Shown here piece after piece: positions 41,511-51,917 of a stretch of 64,000 bases of DNA. The notes under the pieces are model-generated. The model was not told the origin of the DNA. It saw nothing but the letters and a program-made list of their open reading frames with translations, and searched no databases. The position numbers were made by a program, and so were the translations under genes. Every line of letters starts with the position of its first letter. The first letter of the stretch is position 1. Origin of the DNA: Deinococcus koreensis (GTDB lineage Bacteria; Deinococcota; Deinococci; Deinococcales; Deinococcaceae); contig NZ_PPPD01000001.1 of NCBI RefSeq assembly GCF_002901445.1, positions 744,001 through 808,000 of the forward strand. Direction: 5' to 3'.

Positions 41511-41900
41511 TCAGGCCCACCGGGTCTGCCCGGCCAGCGCGGCGATCTGTCCGGCGTGCCAGGCGGTGTGGCGGGCGTTCAGGCGCAGCAGGGCAGCCAC
41601 GCTCATCAGGCGGCCCGAGTGCTCCACGGTGGTGTCCAGCGCGGCTTCCGGCAGGAGTCCGGCGGCCCCCACCTCCCAGCGCATCAGGCGCGTCAGGCCG
41701 GCGTCCTCGGGGGGGGCGGGCGCGCCGGTCGCGGCGGCGATCCGCGTCCAGGCCTCGCGTTTGGTGGCGCTCAGGTGGGTGGTCAGCCAGCCGATGCGCG
41801 GGTGGGGCTGGCCGTCCACGCGCGCCAGGGCGGCGCTCACGCTCTCCCAGGGATCGTGGTTCGCCTCGTCCAGCAGCCGGGCCAGCTCCGCGGGGTTCAT
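41511..41900 (-). CDS. DinB-like four-helix protein
   Basis: 129 residues from the ATG at 41900, which overlaps the upstream stop (ATGA). Histidines in ANHDPW (about 14), LTTHLSATK (about 41) and RHTAWHAGQIAAL (about 112-124) give the three-His metal site of DinB/YfiT proteins. These often act as thiol-dependent S-transferases; substrate unknown. A C-terminal WHAGQI is typical. Confidence 0.75.
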   Translation of the reverse strand: MNPAELARLLDEANHDPWESVSAALARVDGQPHPRIGWLTTHLSATKREAWTRIAAATGAPAPPEDAGLTRLMRWEVGAAGLLPEAALDTTVEHSGRLMSVAALLRLNARHTAWHAGQIAALAGQTRWA

Positions 41901-42391
41901 AGGAGGCGGAAGCCCTCGCCCTCGCGCGTCAGGCGACCCCGCTCGACCAGCCGGGCGGTCACGGCGCGGGCCTGATCCTCGCTGAGCGGGCTCTGCAGGC
42001 GCAGATCCTCCAGCGTGAAGCGGCCGCCCTTGCGGTGGGCGAGGCGGTACACCATGCGTTCCTGGGCGCTGGGAGCTGGGCGGGCAGATTGCCGGGCGAA
42101 CAGCCGCCAGACCATCCACGCCACGACCACGCCCACCAGCAGCGCCAGGGGAATCAGGCGGGCGGCCAGGGCCGGGTCGGCGACCTGCTCCCCGATGGCC
42201 TGCAGCCTCTCGCGGGCGGCGTTCAGGGCGGCCGTGTCGGCCCCGGCTTCCCGCAGCCGCCTCAGCGCCCCGCGCGCCCGCAGGTAGGCCATCACGCCGG
42301 AGAGGTCGCCGCGCACGAAGAGGACGCCGTAGGTGATCAGCGCGGCCGAGAGTCCGGCCAGCACGGAGAGAAAGGAGCGGGGCACGTTCAC
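41897..42391 (-). CDS. Membrane protein with C-terminal winged-helix-like domain
   Basis: 164 residues. Two hydrophobic segments (about 7-26 and 79-97, LIPLALLVGVVVAWMVWRLF), with a charged helix between. The C-terminal 55 residues (SAQERMVYRLAHRKGGRFTLEDLRLQSPLSEDQARAVTARLVERGRL) look like a winged helix. Such proteins may act as membrane-bound regulators or assembly factors. 22 bases after the DUF58-transglutaminase gene. Confidence 0.65.
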   Translation of the reverse strand: MNVPRSFLSVLAGLSAALITYGVLFVRGDLSGVMAYLRARGALRRLREAGADTAALNAARERLQAIGEQVADPALAARLIPLALLVGVVVAWMVWRLFARQSARPAPSAQERMVYRLAHRKGGRFTLEDLRLQSPLSEDQARAVTARLVERGRLTREGEGFRLL

Positions 42392-42413
42392 TCCCCCATG
42401 CTACCCGGCCGCC

Positions 42414-45317
42414 TCAGCGCCGGATGCGGCGCAGGGCGCTTTTCAGGGCGACCAGGGCCTCATTCCGGCCCCTGGCGCCGGGTGCGGGCGGGGCGTAGCG
42501 GGCGGCGTGGTAGGCGCGCACCAGCTCGTCCAGCCCGGCGCTCAGGTGGGGCCGATCCTGACGGACACGCAGGGCGTAGGCGCTGGCCGTCTCGCCCGGC
42601 CCCCTGGGCACACCCAGACGCACGCTGAGGTCGTGCAGCGCGCGGGCGGCCGGATCACGCGGGCGGGCCAGCTGGCGGCGCAGCCACAGGGCGGGCAGCA
42701 GCGCGAGCAGCAGCAAGATTGGCAGGGCCAGCAGATAGGCCGGCGAGCCCACCCCGCCCAGCCCCAGCCAGCCCAGCAGTTGCTGCTGGCGCAGGTCGTC
42801 GTAGCCGATGACCAGATCGTTCCAGCGGCTCTGGACGCCGTCCAGGCGCAGCTGCAGGCGGGCCAGCGGACTGCGGGCCGGGGCCACGGTCGCCTGGGGG
42901 CTGGTCAGGGCGGTCTGCAATCCGGCGTTCACGCGCGCCGGGGCGATCAGGGCGGTGGGATCGACGCGCACCCAGCCCTGGCCAGGCAGCCACACTTCTG
43001 CCCAGGCGTGCGCGTCCTGCTGGCGGACGATCAGGTAGCCGCCGTCGGGGTTCTGCTCGCCGCCCAGGTAGCCCCCCACGATGCGGGCCGGCAGGCCGGC
43101 GGCGCGCATCAGGAACACGAAGGCGCTGGCGTAGTGCTCGCAGAATCCCTGCCGGGAGCCGAACAGGAAGGCGTCCACGCGGTTACGCTCCGGCAGCCGG
43201 GGCGGGCTCAGGGTGTAGCTGAAACCGCCGCCCCGCAGGAAGTCCAGGCCCGCGCCCACCCGGTCTTCCGGGGGCAGGGCCCGCCACGCCGCCGCCAGGG
43301 CCAGCGCGCGGGGACTCTCGCCCGGCGGCAGCGACTGGTCGAAGCGCAGCCTGTCCTCGTTCTCGCGAATACCCAGGCGCGCGGTGCGGCTTTCCAGGGT
43401 CAGGCGCCGCCGGGTGGTCAGGGGCCGCAGGGAAACGGCCTGGAAGCCGGTGGTCAGGAAGGTGCCCTCCGGCAGCCGCGCCGGCACGTCCAGCGCCGGC
43501 ACCCAGGGGCTGGAGGTCGGCTCCAGGGTCAGCGTGTACGACCACACCGGCCCCGTGAAGTCGATGCTGGCGGAGGCGCTGTTCTGGCGCACCTGGCCCC
43601 AGCGCTGCCCGTCGTAGGCCTCGTAGACCGGGCCGCGCCAGTAGCGCTGCTCGGGCGGCGGCACCGGCCCCTGGAAATCGGCCCGGAAGGCCACGGCGCG
43701 GCTCTGGGCGAGGTCGCTGAATTCGCCGGCCGTGATCTCGTCGGCCAGGCCGGTGGTCGCCTGGCCCTGCAGCGCCAGGGTCCACAGCGGGCCGGCGGGG
43801 CGCGGGAACAGCACGAACAGGGTGAGGGCCAGCGGCGCCGCCAGGGCCAGCACGCTGCCCACCTGGGCCAGCACCTCGCCCTGGGGGGCGTCCTGGCCCG
43901 GCGCGGCGGGCACCGTCCAGCGGGCGGCCGCCGCCAGCAGCGCCCAGGCGGCCAGCACGGTATGCAGGGCGGTGAGCGGCCCCTGGCTGAAGAAGAACTG
44001 CGTGCTGGTCACGAACAGGCCCAGCAGCACCAGCAGGTTGGCGTCGCGGCGGGTGGTGCTCTCGGCGGTCTTCAGGGCGGCCAGCAGGGCCAGCAGCGCG
44101 GTGCCGGCGTCGCGGCCCAGCAGCGTGCCATAGGTACCGCCCAGCAACGCCGCGCTCAGGCCCGCCACCAGCCCCAGCCCCCAGGTCGGCAGGGGCTCGC
44201 GGCCGCGCCCCACCCGCCAGTCGGTGTGCAGCAGCAGCCCCACGATCAGGGCCGTGATCCACCAGGGCTGGCGCAGCGCGGCGGGCGCCAGCGCGAAGGC
44301 CAGCGCCAGCAGCGTGGCCCGCATGGGGCCGGCCGAGAGCGGCACCGGCGGCGAGGTGCGGTGCTCCCGGCGCTCGGGCGGCTGCGGCAGCGGCGTGAAG
44401 CGGGCCAGGGCGTTCAGGGCGCCCTGGGCGTGCCCGTCGCCCGACCCGGCGCTCAGGGTCTCGCCCGGCAGGTTCAGCGCGAAGGGCCGCTGGCCGCCCC
44501 GCAGCTGCGTGATCCAGGCGGCCAGCCGCGAGAGCCGCGCCTCGAGCTCTCCGGCGCCCGCCGTGTCCTCCCAGTCCAGCACGGTCGCGCTGCCCAGCGG
44601 CGCGTCGGTCTCGCGGGTGAGCAGGGTGCCGGTGCGGGCCACGTGCCGCCACGACACCTGCCGGGGCGAGTCGCCGGGCGCGTAGGGCCGCAGACCGGAG
44701 AACTCCTCGTCGCCGGCCGTGCGCCGCCCGCCGTCGCCGGGGCCGCCCTGCACACGCGGCGGCGCGGGCGGGGCCCCCTCCTCCGGCGCCGGCTGGACGA
44801 GCACGCTGGGCAGCGCCGGCGCCGTCAGGTTGACCTGCCAGAGGGCCAGCGTGTCCAGCGCCCCGACCTTCAGGCCACTCAGCCCCAGCGGGCCGCGCAC
44901 GCGGGCAGGCACCCTCAGGCTCAGGTTCAGGGCCTCGCCGTCCGGCACGCGGGCATTCAGGTAGCGCGTGTCGCCCTGGGTGGTGGTGGCGATCACGGCC
45001 AGCGGCAGGCCGCGCCCCTCGGCGGACACGCGCAGCGTGAAGCGGGCGTCCTGGCCGGCCGTGGCCTCGGCGGGCGCCGACACGCTGACCCGCAGGCGCC
45101 GGGCGGCCTGCAGCGCCTGCGCGGCCGCGACCACCCACACCCCGGCCAGCAGGAAGGTCAGGCCGTACCCCAGGCTGAGGTCGTAGTTCACGCAGCCGAT
45201 CAGGGTGAGCAGCACCAGCACCAGAAAGGACGTGCCGAACTGGGTCAGCCCCAAGCGCAGGCGGGCCGGCCGGACTCCTGGGGGCTGGTGGACGGGCGTC
45301 TGCGGGGCGGCAGTCAT
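42414..45317 (-). CDS. DUF58-transglutaminase (TgpA-like) fusion membrane protein
   Basis: 967 residues from the ATG at 45317. Residues about 1-300 are a DUF58 protein (two N-terminal helices, then SGLRPYAPGDSPRQVSWRHVARTG). The rest is a TgpA-type protein: DUF3488 membrane region with about six helices, then the transglutaminase core with Cys in GSRQGFCEHYASAF, His in QQDAHAWAEVW and Asp in VRVDPTA, one more helix (LLALPILLLLALLPALW) and a C-terminal DUF4129-like part. These are usually two genes; no stop separates them here. Located after MoxR, the usual neighbour. Confidence 0.88.
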   Translation of the reverse strand: MTAAPQTPVHQPPGVRPARLRLGLTQFGTSFLVLVLLTLIGCVNYDLSLGYGLTFLLAGVWVVAAAQALQAARRLRVSVSAPAEATAGQDARFTLRVSAEGRGLPLAVIATTTQGDTRYLNARVPDGEALNLSLRVPARVRGPLGLSGLKVGALDTLALWQVNLTAPALPSVLVQPAPEEGAPPAPPRVQGGPGDGGRRTAGDEEFSGLRPYAPGDSPRQVSWRHVARTGTLLTRETDAPLGSATVLDWEDTAGAGELEARLSRLAAWITQLRGGQRPFALNLPGETLSAGSGDGHAQGALNALARFTPLPQPPERREHRTSPPVPLSAGPMRATLLALAFALAPAALRQPWWITALIVGLLLHTDWRVGRGREPLPTWGLGLVAGLSAALLGGTYGTLLGRDAGTALLALLAALKTAESTTRRDANLLVLLGLFVTSTQFFFSQGPLTALHTVLAAWALLAAAARWTVPAAPGQDAPQGEVLAQVGSVLALAAPLALTLFVLFPRPAGPLWTLALQGQATTGLADEITAGEFSDLAQSRAVAFRADFQGPVPPPEQRYWRGPVYEAYDGQRWGQVRQNSASASIDFTGPVWSYTLTLEPTSSPWVPALDVPARLPEGTFLTTGFQAVSLRPLTTRRRLTLESRTARLGIRENEDRLRFDQSLPPGESPRALALAAAWRALPPEDRVGAGLDFLRGGGFSYTLSPPRLPERNRVDAFLFGSRQGFCEHYASAFVFLMRAAGLPARIVGGYLGGEQNPDGGYLIVRQQDAHAWAEVWLPGQGWVRVDPTALIAPARVNAGLQTALTSPQATVAPARSPLARLQLRLDGVQSRWNDLVIGYDDLRQQQLLGWLGLGGVGSPAYLLALPILLLLALLPALWLRRQLARPRDPAARALHDLSVRLGVPRGPGETASAYALRVRQDRPHLSAGLDELVRAYHAARYAPPAPGARGRNEALVALKSALRRIRR

Positions 45318-45330
45318 CGCGGGCCGGGCG

Positions 45331-46284
45331 TCAAGGAATCGGCGTCTCGGCCAGGATGCGTTCCAGCACCCTCTGGACGTCCTGGGAGGGGTCGCGCAGC
45401 GGCAGGCGGTGGGCACACAGGGCCGGGAACACGGCCTGCACATCCTCGGGCAGCACCATCGAGCGGCCCTGCAGGTAGGCCCAGGCGCGCGAGGCCGCCA
45501 GCAGCGCCAGCAGGGCGCGGGGGCTGAGGCCGGCGCGCAGGGCCGCGTGCTCGCGGGTGGCGCGGGCCAGCAGCTGCAGGTAGTCCAGCAGCGGCCCGGC
45601 GGCGTGCAGGGCGTCCACCTCGGCCTGCATGGCGAGCAGCGCCGGCGCGCTCAGCAGCGCCGGCAGCCCGCGCACAGTCTGGCTGCGGCCCCCGCTCTCC
45701 AGCAGCCGCCGCTCGGCCCCCGGATCGGGGTAGCCCAGCGTAACGGTCAGCAGGAAGCGGTCGAGCTGCGCCTCCGGCAGCGGCGAGGTGCCCACGAAGG
45801 CGGCCGGGTTCTGCGTGGCGATCACGAAAAAGGGCTCGGGCAGCGGCCGGGTCACGCCGCCCTCCGAGACCTGATGCTCCTCCATGGCCTCCAGCAGCGC
45901 CCCCTGGGTGCGCGGCGTGGCGCGGTTGATCTCATCGGCCAGCAGCACCTCGCTGAAGACCGGCCCCTCGTGGAAGCGGAAGGTGGACGCCGCCGCGTCC
46001 CACACGCTCACGCCGGTCAGGTCGGCGGGCAGCAGGTCGGCCGTGAACTGCACGCGCCGGAAATGCAGGCCACAGGTGCGGGCCAGCGCGTGCGCCAGCG
46101 TGGTCTTGCCCACCCCGGGCTGATCCTCGATGAGCAGGTGGCCGCGCGCCAGCAGGCAGGCCACCGCCAGACGGATCTGTCCGCCCTTGCCCAGGATCAC
46201 GGAGTCCAGCTGTGAGAGGGCCGCGCCCAGCAGCGCGCCGTGGTGACCCGGCAGAGTGGGGGCAGCGGTCACGGCGGCAGTCAT
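45331..46284 (-). CDS. MoxR-family AAA ATPase
   Basis: 317 residues. Walker A DQPGVGKTTLAHALA (about 54-68), FTADLLPADLTGVSVWD, Walker B VLLADEINRATPRTQGALLEAM and the sensor FFVIATQNP. MoxR ATPases act as chaperones for VWA/DUF58 membrane complexes. The gene is 13 bases upstream of the DUF58-transglutaminase fusion, the standard MoxR-DUF58-TgpA arrangement. Confidence 0.92.
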   Translation of the reverse strand: MTAAVTAAPTLPGHHGALLGAALSQLDSVILGKGGQIRLAVACLLARGHLLIEDQPGVGKTTLAHALARTCGLHFRRVQFTADLLPADLTGVSVWDAAASTFRFHEGPVFSEVLLADEINRATPRTQGALLEAMEEHQVSEGGVTRPLPEPFFVIATQNPAAFVGTSPLPEAQLDRFLLTVTLGYPDPGAERRLLESGGRSQTVRGLPALLSAPALLAMQAEVDALHAAGPLLDYLQLLARATREHAALRAGLSPRALLALLAASRAWAYLQGRSMVLPEDVQAVFPALCAHRLPLRDPSQDVQRVLERILAETPIP

Positions 46285-46294
46285 AGCGCGCAGC

Positions 46295-46729
46295 CTAGCG
46301 GGGACGCTCTGACAAAACTGCGACGTTCCTGACCCCCACGTCAGGGCGCACGCCCCCGGACTCCTGGGCGGCGGGGGCTCGGCTCACCCGGTCACCCGAA
46401 CCGACCCGGCCCGCCCGCCAGACCCCCAGCGAGGCGCCCGCCAGGTCGAAGAGCCAGTCCTGCACGCCCGCGTCGCGGCCCGGCACGAAGGCCTGATGCA
46501 CCTCGTCGAGCGCGCCCCACCACACGGCGATCACCAGCGCCAGCCCCGGCCGCCCGGTCGCCCGGCCCAGCGAGAACCCCAGCGCCAGGTATGCCAGAAA
46601 GTGCGCGATCCAGTCGAGCGGGTGCGCCAGCGGTGGCCCCGGCGTGTCGGCGGAACTGCTCAGGTACCAGATCACGGCCATGATCGCCAGGGCGGGCAGC
46701 CACCAGCGGCGCCGGGCACGGGGCGTCAC
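46295..46729 (-). CDS. VanZ-family membrane protein
   Basis: 144 residues starting at GTG 46729, which overlaps the epimerase stop (GTGA). Features of VanZ-like proteins: helix WLPALAIMAVIWYLSSSAD, LDWIAHFLAYLALGFSL, and FVPGRDAGVQDWLFDLAGASLG (about 86-107). Function in this bacterium unknown; some confer envelope drug tolerance. Confidence 0.82.
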   Translation of the reverse strand: MTPRARRRWWLPALAIMAVIWYLSSSADTPGPPLAHPLDWIAHFLAYLALGFSLGRATGRPGLALVIAVWWGALDEVHQAFVPGRDAGVQDWLFDLAGASLGVWRAGRVGSGDRVSRAPAAQESGGVRPDVGVRNVAVLSERPR

Positions 46730-47157
46730 TGCCGCGCTCCCGCCTGGCCTGCCGCCGGATGTTCCACGAGCTCGATCAGCGTGCCCTGGCCCCACCTCGG
46801 ATGCAGGAAGTTCACGCGCGTGCCCGCCCGGCCCGGCGTGGGCGACTCGCGCAGGAAGCGGGCGCCCTGGGCCTGCAGGCGGGTCATCTCGGCGTCCAGA
46901 TCGGCCACGCGGTACGCGATGTGGTGCAGGCCCGGCCCGCGTTTGTCCAGATACACGGCGATGGGACTGTCGGGGCGCGTGGGCATGAGCAGTTCGATCA
47001 GGCTGTCGCCGACCTGGAAGGCGCGCACGCGCACGCCCTGCGACTCGACCTCCTCATCCGGGCCCTCGGGATGCAGGCCCAGCGCGACGTAGGGCGCGCT
47101 GCCCTCCTCCAGATCCGGGGTGGCGATGGCGACGTGGTCGAGGAGCAGAACCGACAT
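46726..47157 (-). CDS. mce: Methylmalonyl-CoA epimerase (VOC family)
   Basis: 143 residues from the ATG at 47157; TACTCT lies six bases upstream (leaderless). The metal ligands and fold are seen in LLDHVAIATPDLEEG (N-terminal), IELLMPTRPDSPIAVYL, KRGPGLHHIAYRVADLDAEM and the late GTLIELVEH. It interconverts (R)- and (S)-methylmalonyl-CoA in propionate metabolism. It heads the seven-gene minus-strand operon, though the other genes are unrelated in pathway. Confidence 0.87.
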   Translation of the reverse strand: MSVLLLDHVAIATPDLEEGSAPYVALGLHPEGPDEEVESQGVRVRAFQVGDSLIELLMPTRPDSPIAVYLDKRGPGLHHIAYRVADLDAEMTRLQAQGARFLRESPTPGRAGTRVNFLHPRWGQGTLIELVEHPAAGQAGARQ

Positions 47158-47193
47158 GGACGCAGAGTAAGCCATGGGGCCGTTGCGCTGGTC

Positions 47194-47682
47194 TTAATTC
47201 CCGCGCAGCGACGCCCTGGAGCGCAGATACCAGTGGGCCACCGCGCGCATCACGTCCTTGCCCTCCGCGTCCTGCACGGTCACGTTCAGGATCAGGCGGG
47301 CCTTGCCTTCGGCCGCGTAGGCGGCGTGCGCGCCGGGCAGGTCGGCCGGATCGATCTCGGCCCTGGCGCTGATGTCGCCCACCGCGCGCCCCACGTAATG
47401 CGTCTCCAGCTTTTCGATGAGTGGCACGGCGTCCTGCAGCTGCGCGGCGAAGGCCCCGGCGAAGGCAGCGCCACTGACCGCCTCGGCCAGCAGGAACTGC
47501 GCCCCGGCGTGGATGGTGCCCAGGTGGTTGCGGAAGGGCGGCGTGTCCGCGCACCCGGCGGTGGCCCAGCCCACGCCCACGTCGGTGATCCGCACGCCCA
47601 CGGTGGCGTTCATGGGAATGGCGTGCAGGGCCTGCTGGATGGCCTGGACAGCGGGAGCGGGCAACGGCTGGAACTCGGACAT
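47194..47682 (-). CDS. Hot-dog thioesterase-like protein (DUF4442/PaaI type)
   Basis: 162 residues from the ATG at 47682, with GGAGG upstream. RNHLGTIHAGAQFLLAEAVSGAAFAG (about 51-76) is the hot-dog helix typical of PaaI/DUF4442. Likely acts on acyl-CoA. Separate from the epimerase operon by 36 bases. Confidence 0.78.
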   Translation of the reverse strand: MSEFQPLPAPAVQAIQQALHAIPMNATVGVRITDVGVGWATAGCADTPPFRNHLGTIHAGAQFLLAEAVSGAAFAGAFAAQLQDAVPLIEKLETHYVGRAVGDISARAEIDPADLPGAHAAYAAEGKARLILNVTVQDAEGKDVMRAVAHWYLRSRASLRGN

Positions 47683-47752
47683 GGGCGAACCTCCGGGGTG
47701 TGGATATTGAACCGAGTCCAAGTATACGGATGAAGCAGGGCGGCCCCGGCGC

Positions 47753-48301
47753 TCAGGTGTACGGATCGCTCAGGTAGCGCCGCAGCGTGTCCAGGGGCGC
47801 ATACGTGCCGGCCCGCAGCTCGGCCTCGACCTGCCGGGCCAGCGCCCAGGCGGCCCCCGCCAGCTCCGGCGTGACCCGCCCCCCCTGCACGGCGGCCTCC
47901 AGCTCCTCGCCGTCGATGACGTGCGTCTCCATCACCCGGCCCTCCTGCCAGTCGCCGATCACGTCCAGATACACGTCGTCCGTCCAGGGCAGGCCGTCCT
48001 CGCCCACGCCCTCGCCGGTGTGGATGTCCACGTAGACCTGCACCGGCGCCCCGGAGACGCCCAGTTGCGCGGTCAGGGCGCTGCCCAGCACGCCCTCGCC
48101 GGAGCCGGTCGGGTGAATCCGCACCCAGCGGAAGCCGCTGTCGAGCACGCGCAGGGTGCGCCCGCCGAACTCCACGTCCAGCGGGCGCTCGACCTCGTGG
48201 GCCAGATAATCCACGATGACGTGGCCGGGAACCGTCAGAACCGTCTGCGAGTGCCGGGCCGTGCGCGCCCAGGGCCGCAGATCGTAAATCTTGCGCTTCA
48301 T
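47753..48301 (-). CDS. DUF402-domain protein
   Basis: 182 residues. The DUF402/FomD-like pattern is KRKIYDLRP at the start, RWVRIHPTGSG (about 58-68), YVDIHTGEG (about 90), LPWTDDVYLDVIGDWQEGRV (about 104-123) and acidic residues that would bind metal. Some relatives hydrolyse nucleotide diphosphates or nucleotidyl intermediates. Divergent from the PadR gene across 75 bases that hold the promoter and operator. Confidence 0.78.
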   Translation of the reverse strand: MKRKIYDLRPWARTARHSQTVLTVPGHVIVDYLAHEVERPLDVEFGGRTLRVLDSGFRWVRIHPTGSGEGVLGSALTAQLGVSGAPVQVYVDIHTGEGVGEDGLPWTDDVYLDVIGDWQEGRVMETHVIDGEELEAAVQGGRVTPELAGAAWALARQVEAELRAGTYAPLDTLRRYLSDPYT

Positions 48302-48310
48302 GGCGACAGG

Positions 48311-48364
48311 TTGACAGATACTCCTGTCGAGACTAGTATCGGAACACGATATAGCGTTCCGATA
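48311..48364 (+). promoter_or_regulatory. PadR promoter with palindromic operator
   Basis: TTGACA (48311-48316), 17 bases, TAGTAT (48334-48339). TATCGGAAC (48337-48345) and GTTCCGATA (48356-48364) form a perfect 9-bp inverted repeat with a 10-base spacer that overlaps the -10 and start region, a position for autorepression. Confidence 0.8.
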
Positions 48365-48376
48365 CAGGAGGCCGAC

Positions 48377-48718
48377 TTGAATTCCTCATCGCCCAGAAAC
48401 CCCGACCCCAACCTGCTGCGGGGGCATCTCGACCTGATCCTGCTGAGCATCATCCAGGGCGAGGCCAAGTACGGCCTGGAGATCAGCAAGGAGGCCCAGC
48501 AGCGCACGGGCGGGTACTTCGACCTGCGGGTCGGCAGCCTGTATCCGGCCCTGCACCGCCTGGAGAAGGCCGGATTTGTCCGCAGCGAATTTCAGAACAC
48601 CGCACGCGGCAATGCCACGGTGAAGCTGTACGCCCTGACCGACAGCGGCCAGCGTGAACTCGAGGCCCGGAAACGCGACTTTCAGACTTTCAGCGACCAG
48701 CTGAGCCGGCTGTGGTGA
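48377..48718 (+). CDS. PadR-family transcriptional regulator (TTG start)
   Basis: 113 residues starting at TTG 48377, five bases after AGGAGG; no ATG is available before the conserved region. The PadR winged helix reads LLRGHLDLILLSIIQGEAKYGLEI, YFDLRVGSLYPALHRLEKAGFVRSE and KLYALTDSGQREL. It probably represses its own promoter and the downstream gene, and possibly the divergent DUF402 gene. The gene after it is a typical PadR partner. Confidence 0.9.
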   Translation: MNSSSPRNPDPNLLRGHLDLILLSIIQGEAKYGLEISKEAQQRTGGYFDLRVGSLYPALHRLEKAGFVRSEFQNTARGNATVKLYALTDSGQRELEARKRDFQTFSDQLSRLW

Positions 48719-48729
48719 GGAGTCCCCCC

Positions 48730-49833
48730 ATGAACGTGAACGACACCGAACGCTACCTGAACGCCGCCACGCGCGGCCTGTGGGGCCGGCAACGCCGGGA
48801 GCTGAGTACCGAGCTGAGGGGCCATATCCAGATGCGCGTCAACGAGCTGCTGATCGCCGGGCACGGGGAAGCGCAGGCCCAGGCCCAGGTGCTCCGTGAA
48901 CTGGGCGCCCCCGCGCAGGTCAGCGGAGGGATGCTGCAAGTCCACACCCTGCCCGGCGCCCTGAAGGGCGGATTCGCCGCCATCCTGGTCGCCACGGCCA
49001 TGCTGAGCGTGCTTCCACACAGCCAGGCGCAGGTGCAGAGCATCTACGGGAACATTCCGAACTACGGCGCGTCGGGATACTTCAATTTCCAGCAGCTGCA
49101 GGAGGAGTTGAAGAGGGCGGGTGCTGGACTCACGGGCAACGCGGCGAACGCGACCCTCACGCTTCCCGGCGCTCCTCGGCCCGACTACCCTGTGAATACC
49201 TGGGGAGCCACCACTCTCAAACAGGATGGGCAGACCTACATCCAGGCCCGGTCGATCATCGCCGCACTTCAGAACACTGGAGCAGTGTTGAAGCTCAGCG
49301 GCTGGACAAACCCCATACTTCAGGCACAGGGAGCCCGGATTCGCTTCCAGACGAGCGACTGGCGTGTGCTCAACGACCTTTATGGTCAGACTTTGGGCGG
49401 AAACACTGACCTCACGGCCTTCGGCAGCCTGCCTCTGACGATGTTGGAACCCGATGGGAACACCAGCGAGATCAGCGTCTCGAACCCACGCCTCCAAAAA
49501 GGACAGATCTACGCTCTCGTCACCGCCCAGTTCAGCGACTGGAAGAGGATGGACAGCGCCGGCAACCCGCTCGACAGCGGCACCATCATGCTCGCCAGCA
49601 ACATCGTGCAGGGCGCTGCCGGGATGGCCCAGTTCCGCATCTACAACGACACCCGACCCCTCCAGTTGTTCGGCACGGTCGAGGCGTTCCAGAAGGCCAT
49701 CGACCCGTACCGGGGCAAGACCCGGCCGTGGAACGCGGCCCGGCCCGCCCCCGCCCTGCTGCTGGAACTCAGCGGCCGCTTCGATCAGGACGCCTTCAAG
49801 GTCGTTCTGCCCGACAAGACCCGCTTGAACTGA
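48730..49833 (+). CDS. PadR-associated membrane-anchored protein (HAAS/permease-prefix type)
   Basis: 367 residues. Residues 1-75 form the helical domain common next to PadR regulators (YLNAATRGLWGRQRRELSTELRGHIQ, AQAQVLRELGAPAQVSGGM), followed by one membrane helix (GFAAILVATAMLSVL, about 84-98) and an extracytoplasmic region of about 265 residues. The latter contains a segment (LKQDGQTYIQARSIIAALQNTGAVL) resembling copper-amine-oxidase-like N-terminal domains. Part of the gene (49140-49460) is AT-richer than its surroundings. Starts 11 bases after the PadR stop. Confidence 0.7.
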   Translation: MNVNDTERYLNAATRGLWGRQRRELSTELRGHIQMRVNELLIAGHGEAQAQAQVLRELGAPAQVSGGMLQVHTLPGALKGGFAAILVATAMLSVLPHSQAQVQSIYGNIPNYGASGYFNFQQLQEELKRAGAGLTGNAANATLTLPGAPRPDYPVNTWGATTLKQDGQTYIQARSIIAALQNTGAVLKLSGWTNPILQAQGARIRFQTSDWRVLNDLYGQTLGGNTDLTAFGSLPLTMLEPDGNTSEISVSNPRLQKGQIYALVTAQFSDWKRMDSAGNPLDSGTIMLASNIVQGAAGMAQFRIYNDTRPLQLFGTVEAFQKAIDPYRGKTRPWNAARPAPALLLELSGRFDQDAFKVVLPDKTRLN

Positions 49834-49868
49834 ACTTGAGGCGGAGTGGCAGCGAACAGATACAGCGC

Positions 49869-50456
49869 CTAGATTCCCCGCCTCTCTCCCAGTTCCCGCA
49901 CCGCCCGCAGCATCAGTTCCCCCTCGGTGGCCTGCACGCGGGCTTTCAGGGTCTCCAGGGTGTCGCCGCTCAGCACCGGCACGCGCGACTGCGCCAGCAC
50001 CGGCCCCTCGTCGATGCCCCGCGTGACCAGATGCACCGAGGCGCCCGATTCGCGGTCTCCGCTGTCCAGCACGTTCTGGTGCACGCGGTCGCCGTACATG
50101 CCTCGCCCGCCGTGGCGCGGCAGCAGGCTGGGGTGAATGTTCAGCACCCGGCCCGCGAAGTGCCCCAGCACGCGCGGCCCGAGTTCGCGCATGTAGCCGC
50201 TGAGCACCAGCGTGTCGGTGCCGGCGCCCCGCAGGAAGTCCAGAAGGGCGCCGTCCAGTGCGTCCGGGTCGGGATACTTCGCGCTGCTCAGGTGGGCGGT
50301 GGTCAGGCCCGCCCCCCGTGCCCAGGCCAGCGCCCCGGAGCCGCTGTTGTTGCTGACCAGCGCCACCGGCTCGGCCCGCAGCTCCCCGCTGCGGCAGGCC
50401 AGCGTCAGGTGCCGCGCGGCGCTGCCCCCGTGCGAGGCGAGGAAGCCGAGCCTCAA
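49869..50456 (-). CDS. purN: Phosphoribosylglycinamide formyltransferase
   Basis: 195 residues. The catalytic block [19 protein letters not shown] (about 104-122) supplies Asn and His, and [13 protein letters not shown] (about 145-157) supplies the Asp; [11 protein letters not shown] is typical. It transfers formyl from 10-formyl-THF in purine synthesis. Ten bases after the dipeptidase gene, probably co-transcribed. Confidence 0.92.
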   Translation of the reverse strand: MRLGFLASHGGSAARHLTLACRSGELRAEPVALVSNNSGSGALAWARGAGLTTAHLSSAKYPDPDALDGALLDFLRGAGTDTLVLSGYMRELGPRVLGHFAGRVLNIHPSLLPRHGGRGMYGDRVHQNVLDSGDRESGASVHLVTRGIDEGPVLAQSRVPVLSGDTLETLKARVQATEGELMLRAVRELGERRGI

Positions 50457-50466
50457 ACGCTGACCC

Positions 50467-51828
<1,362 letters not shown>

Positions 51829-51917
51829 GCCGGGATGATAAAGCGTGGCCCCGGAGGATGCGCCCGGGACGCAGGCGGGGAGCAGGCGCCGGGAGCGGGC
51901 CACCAGGAGGGCGGCGC

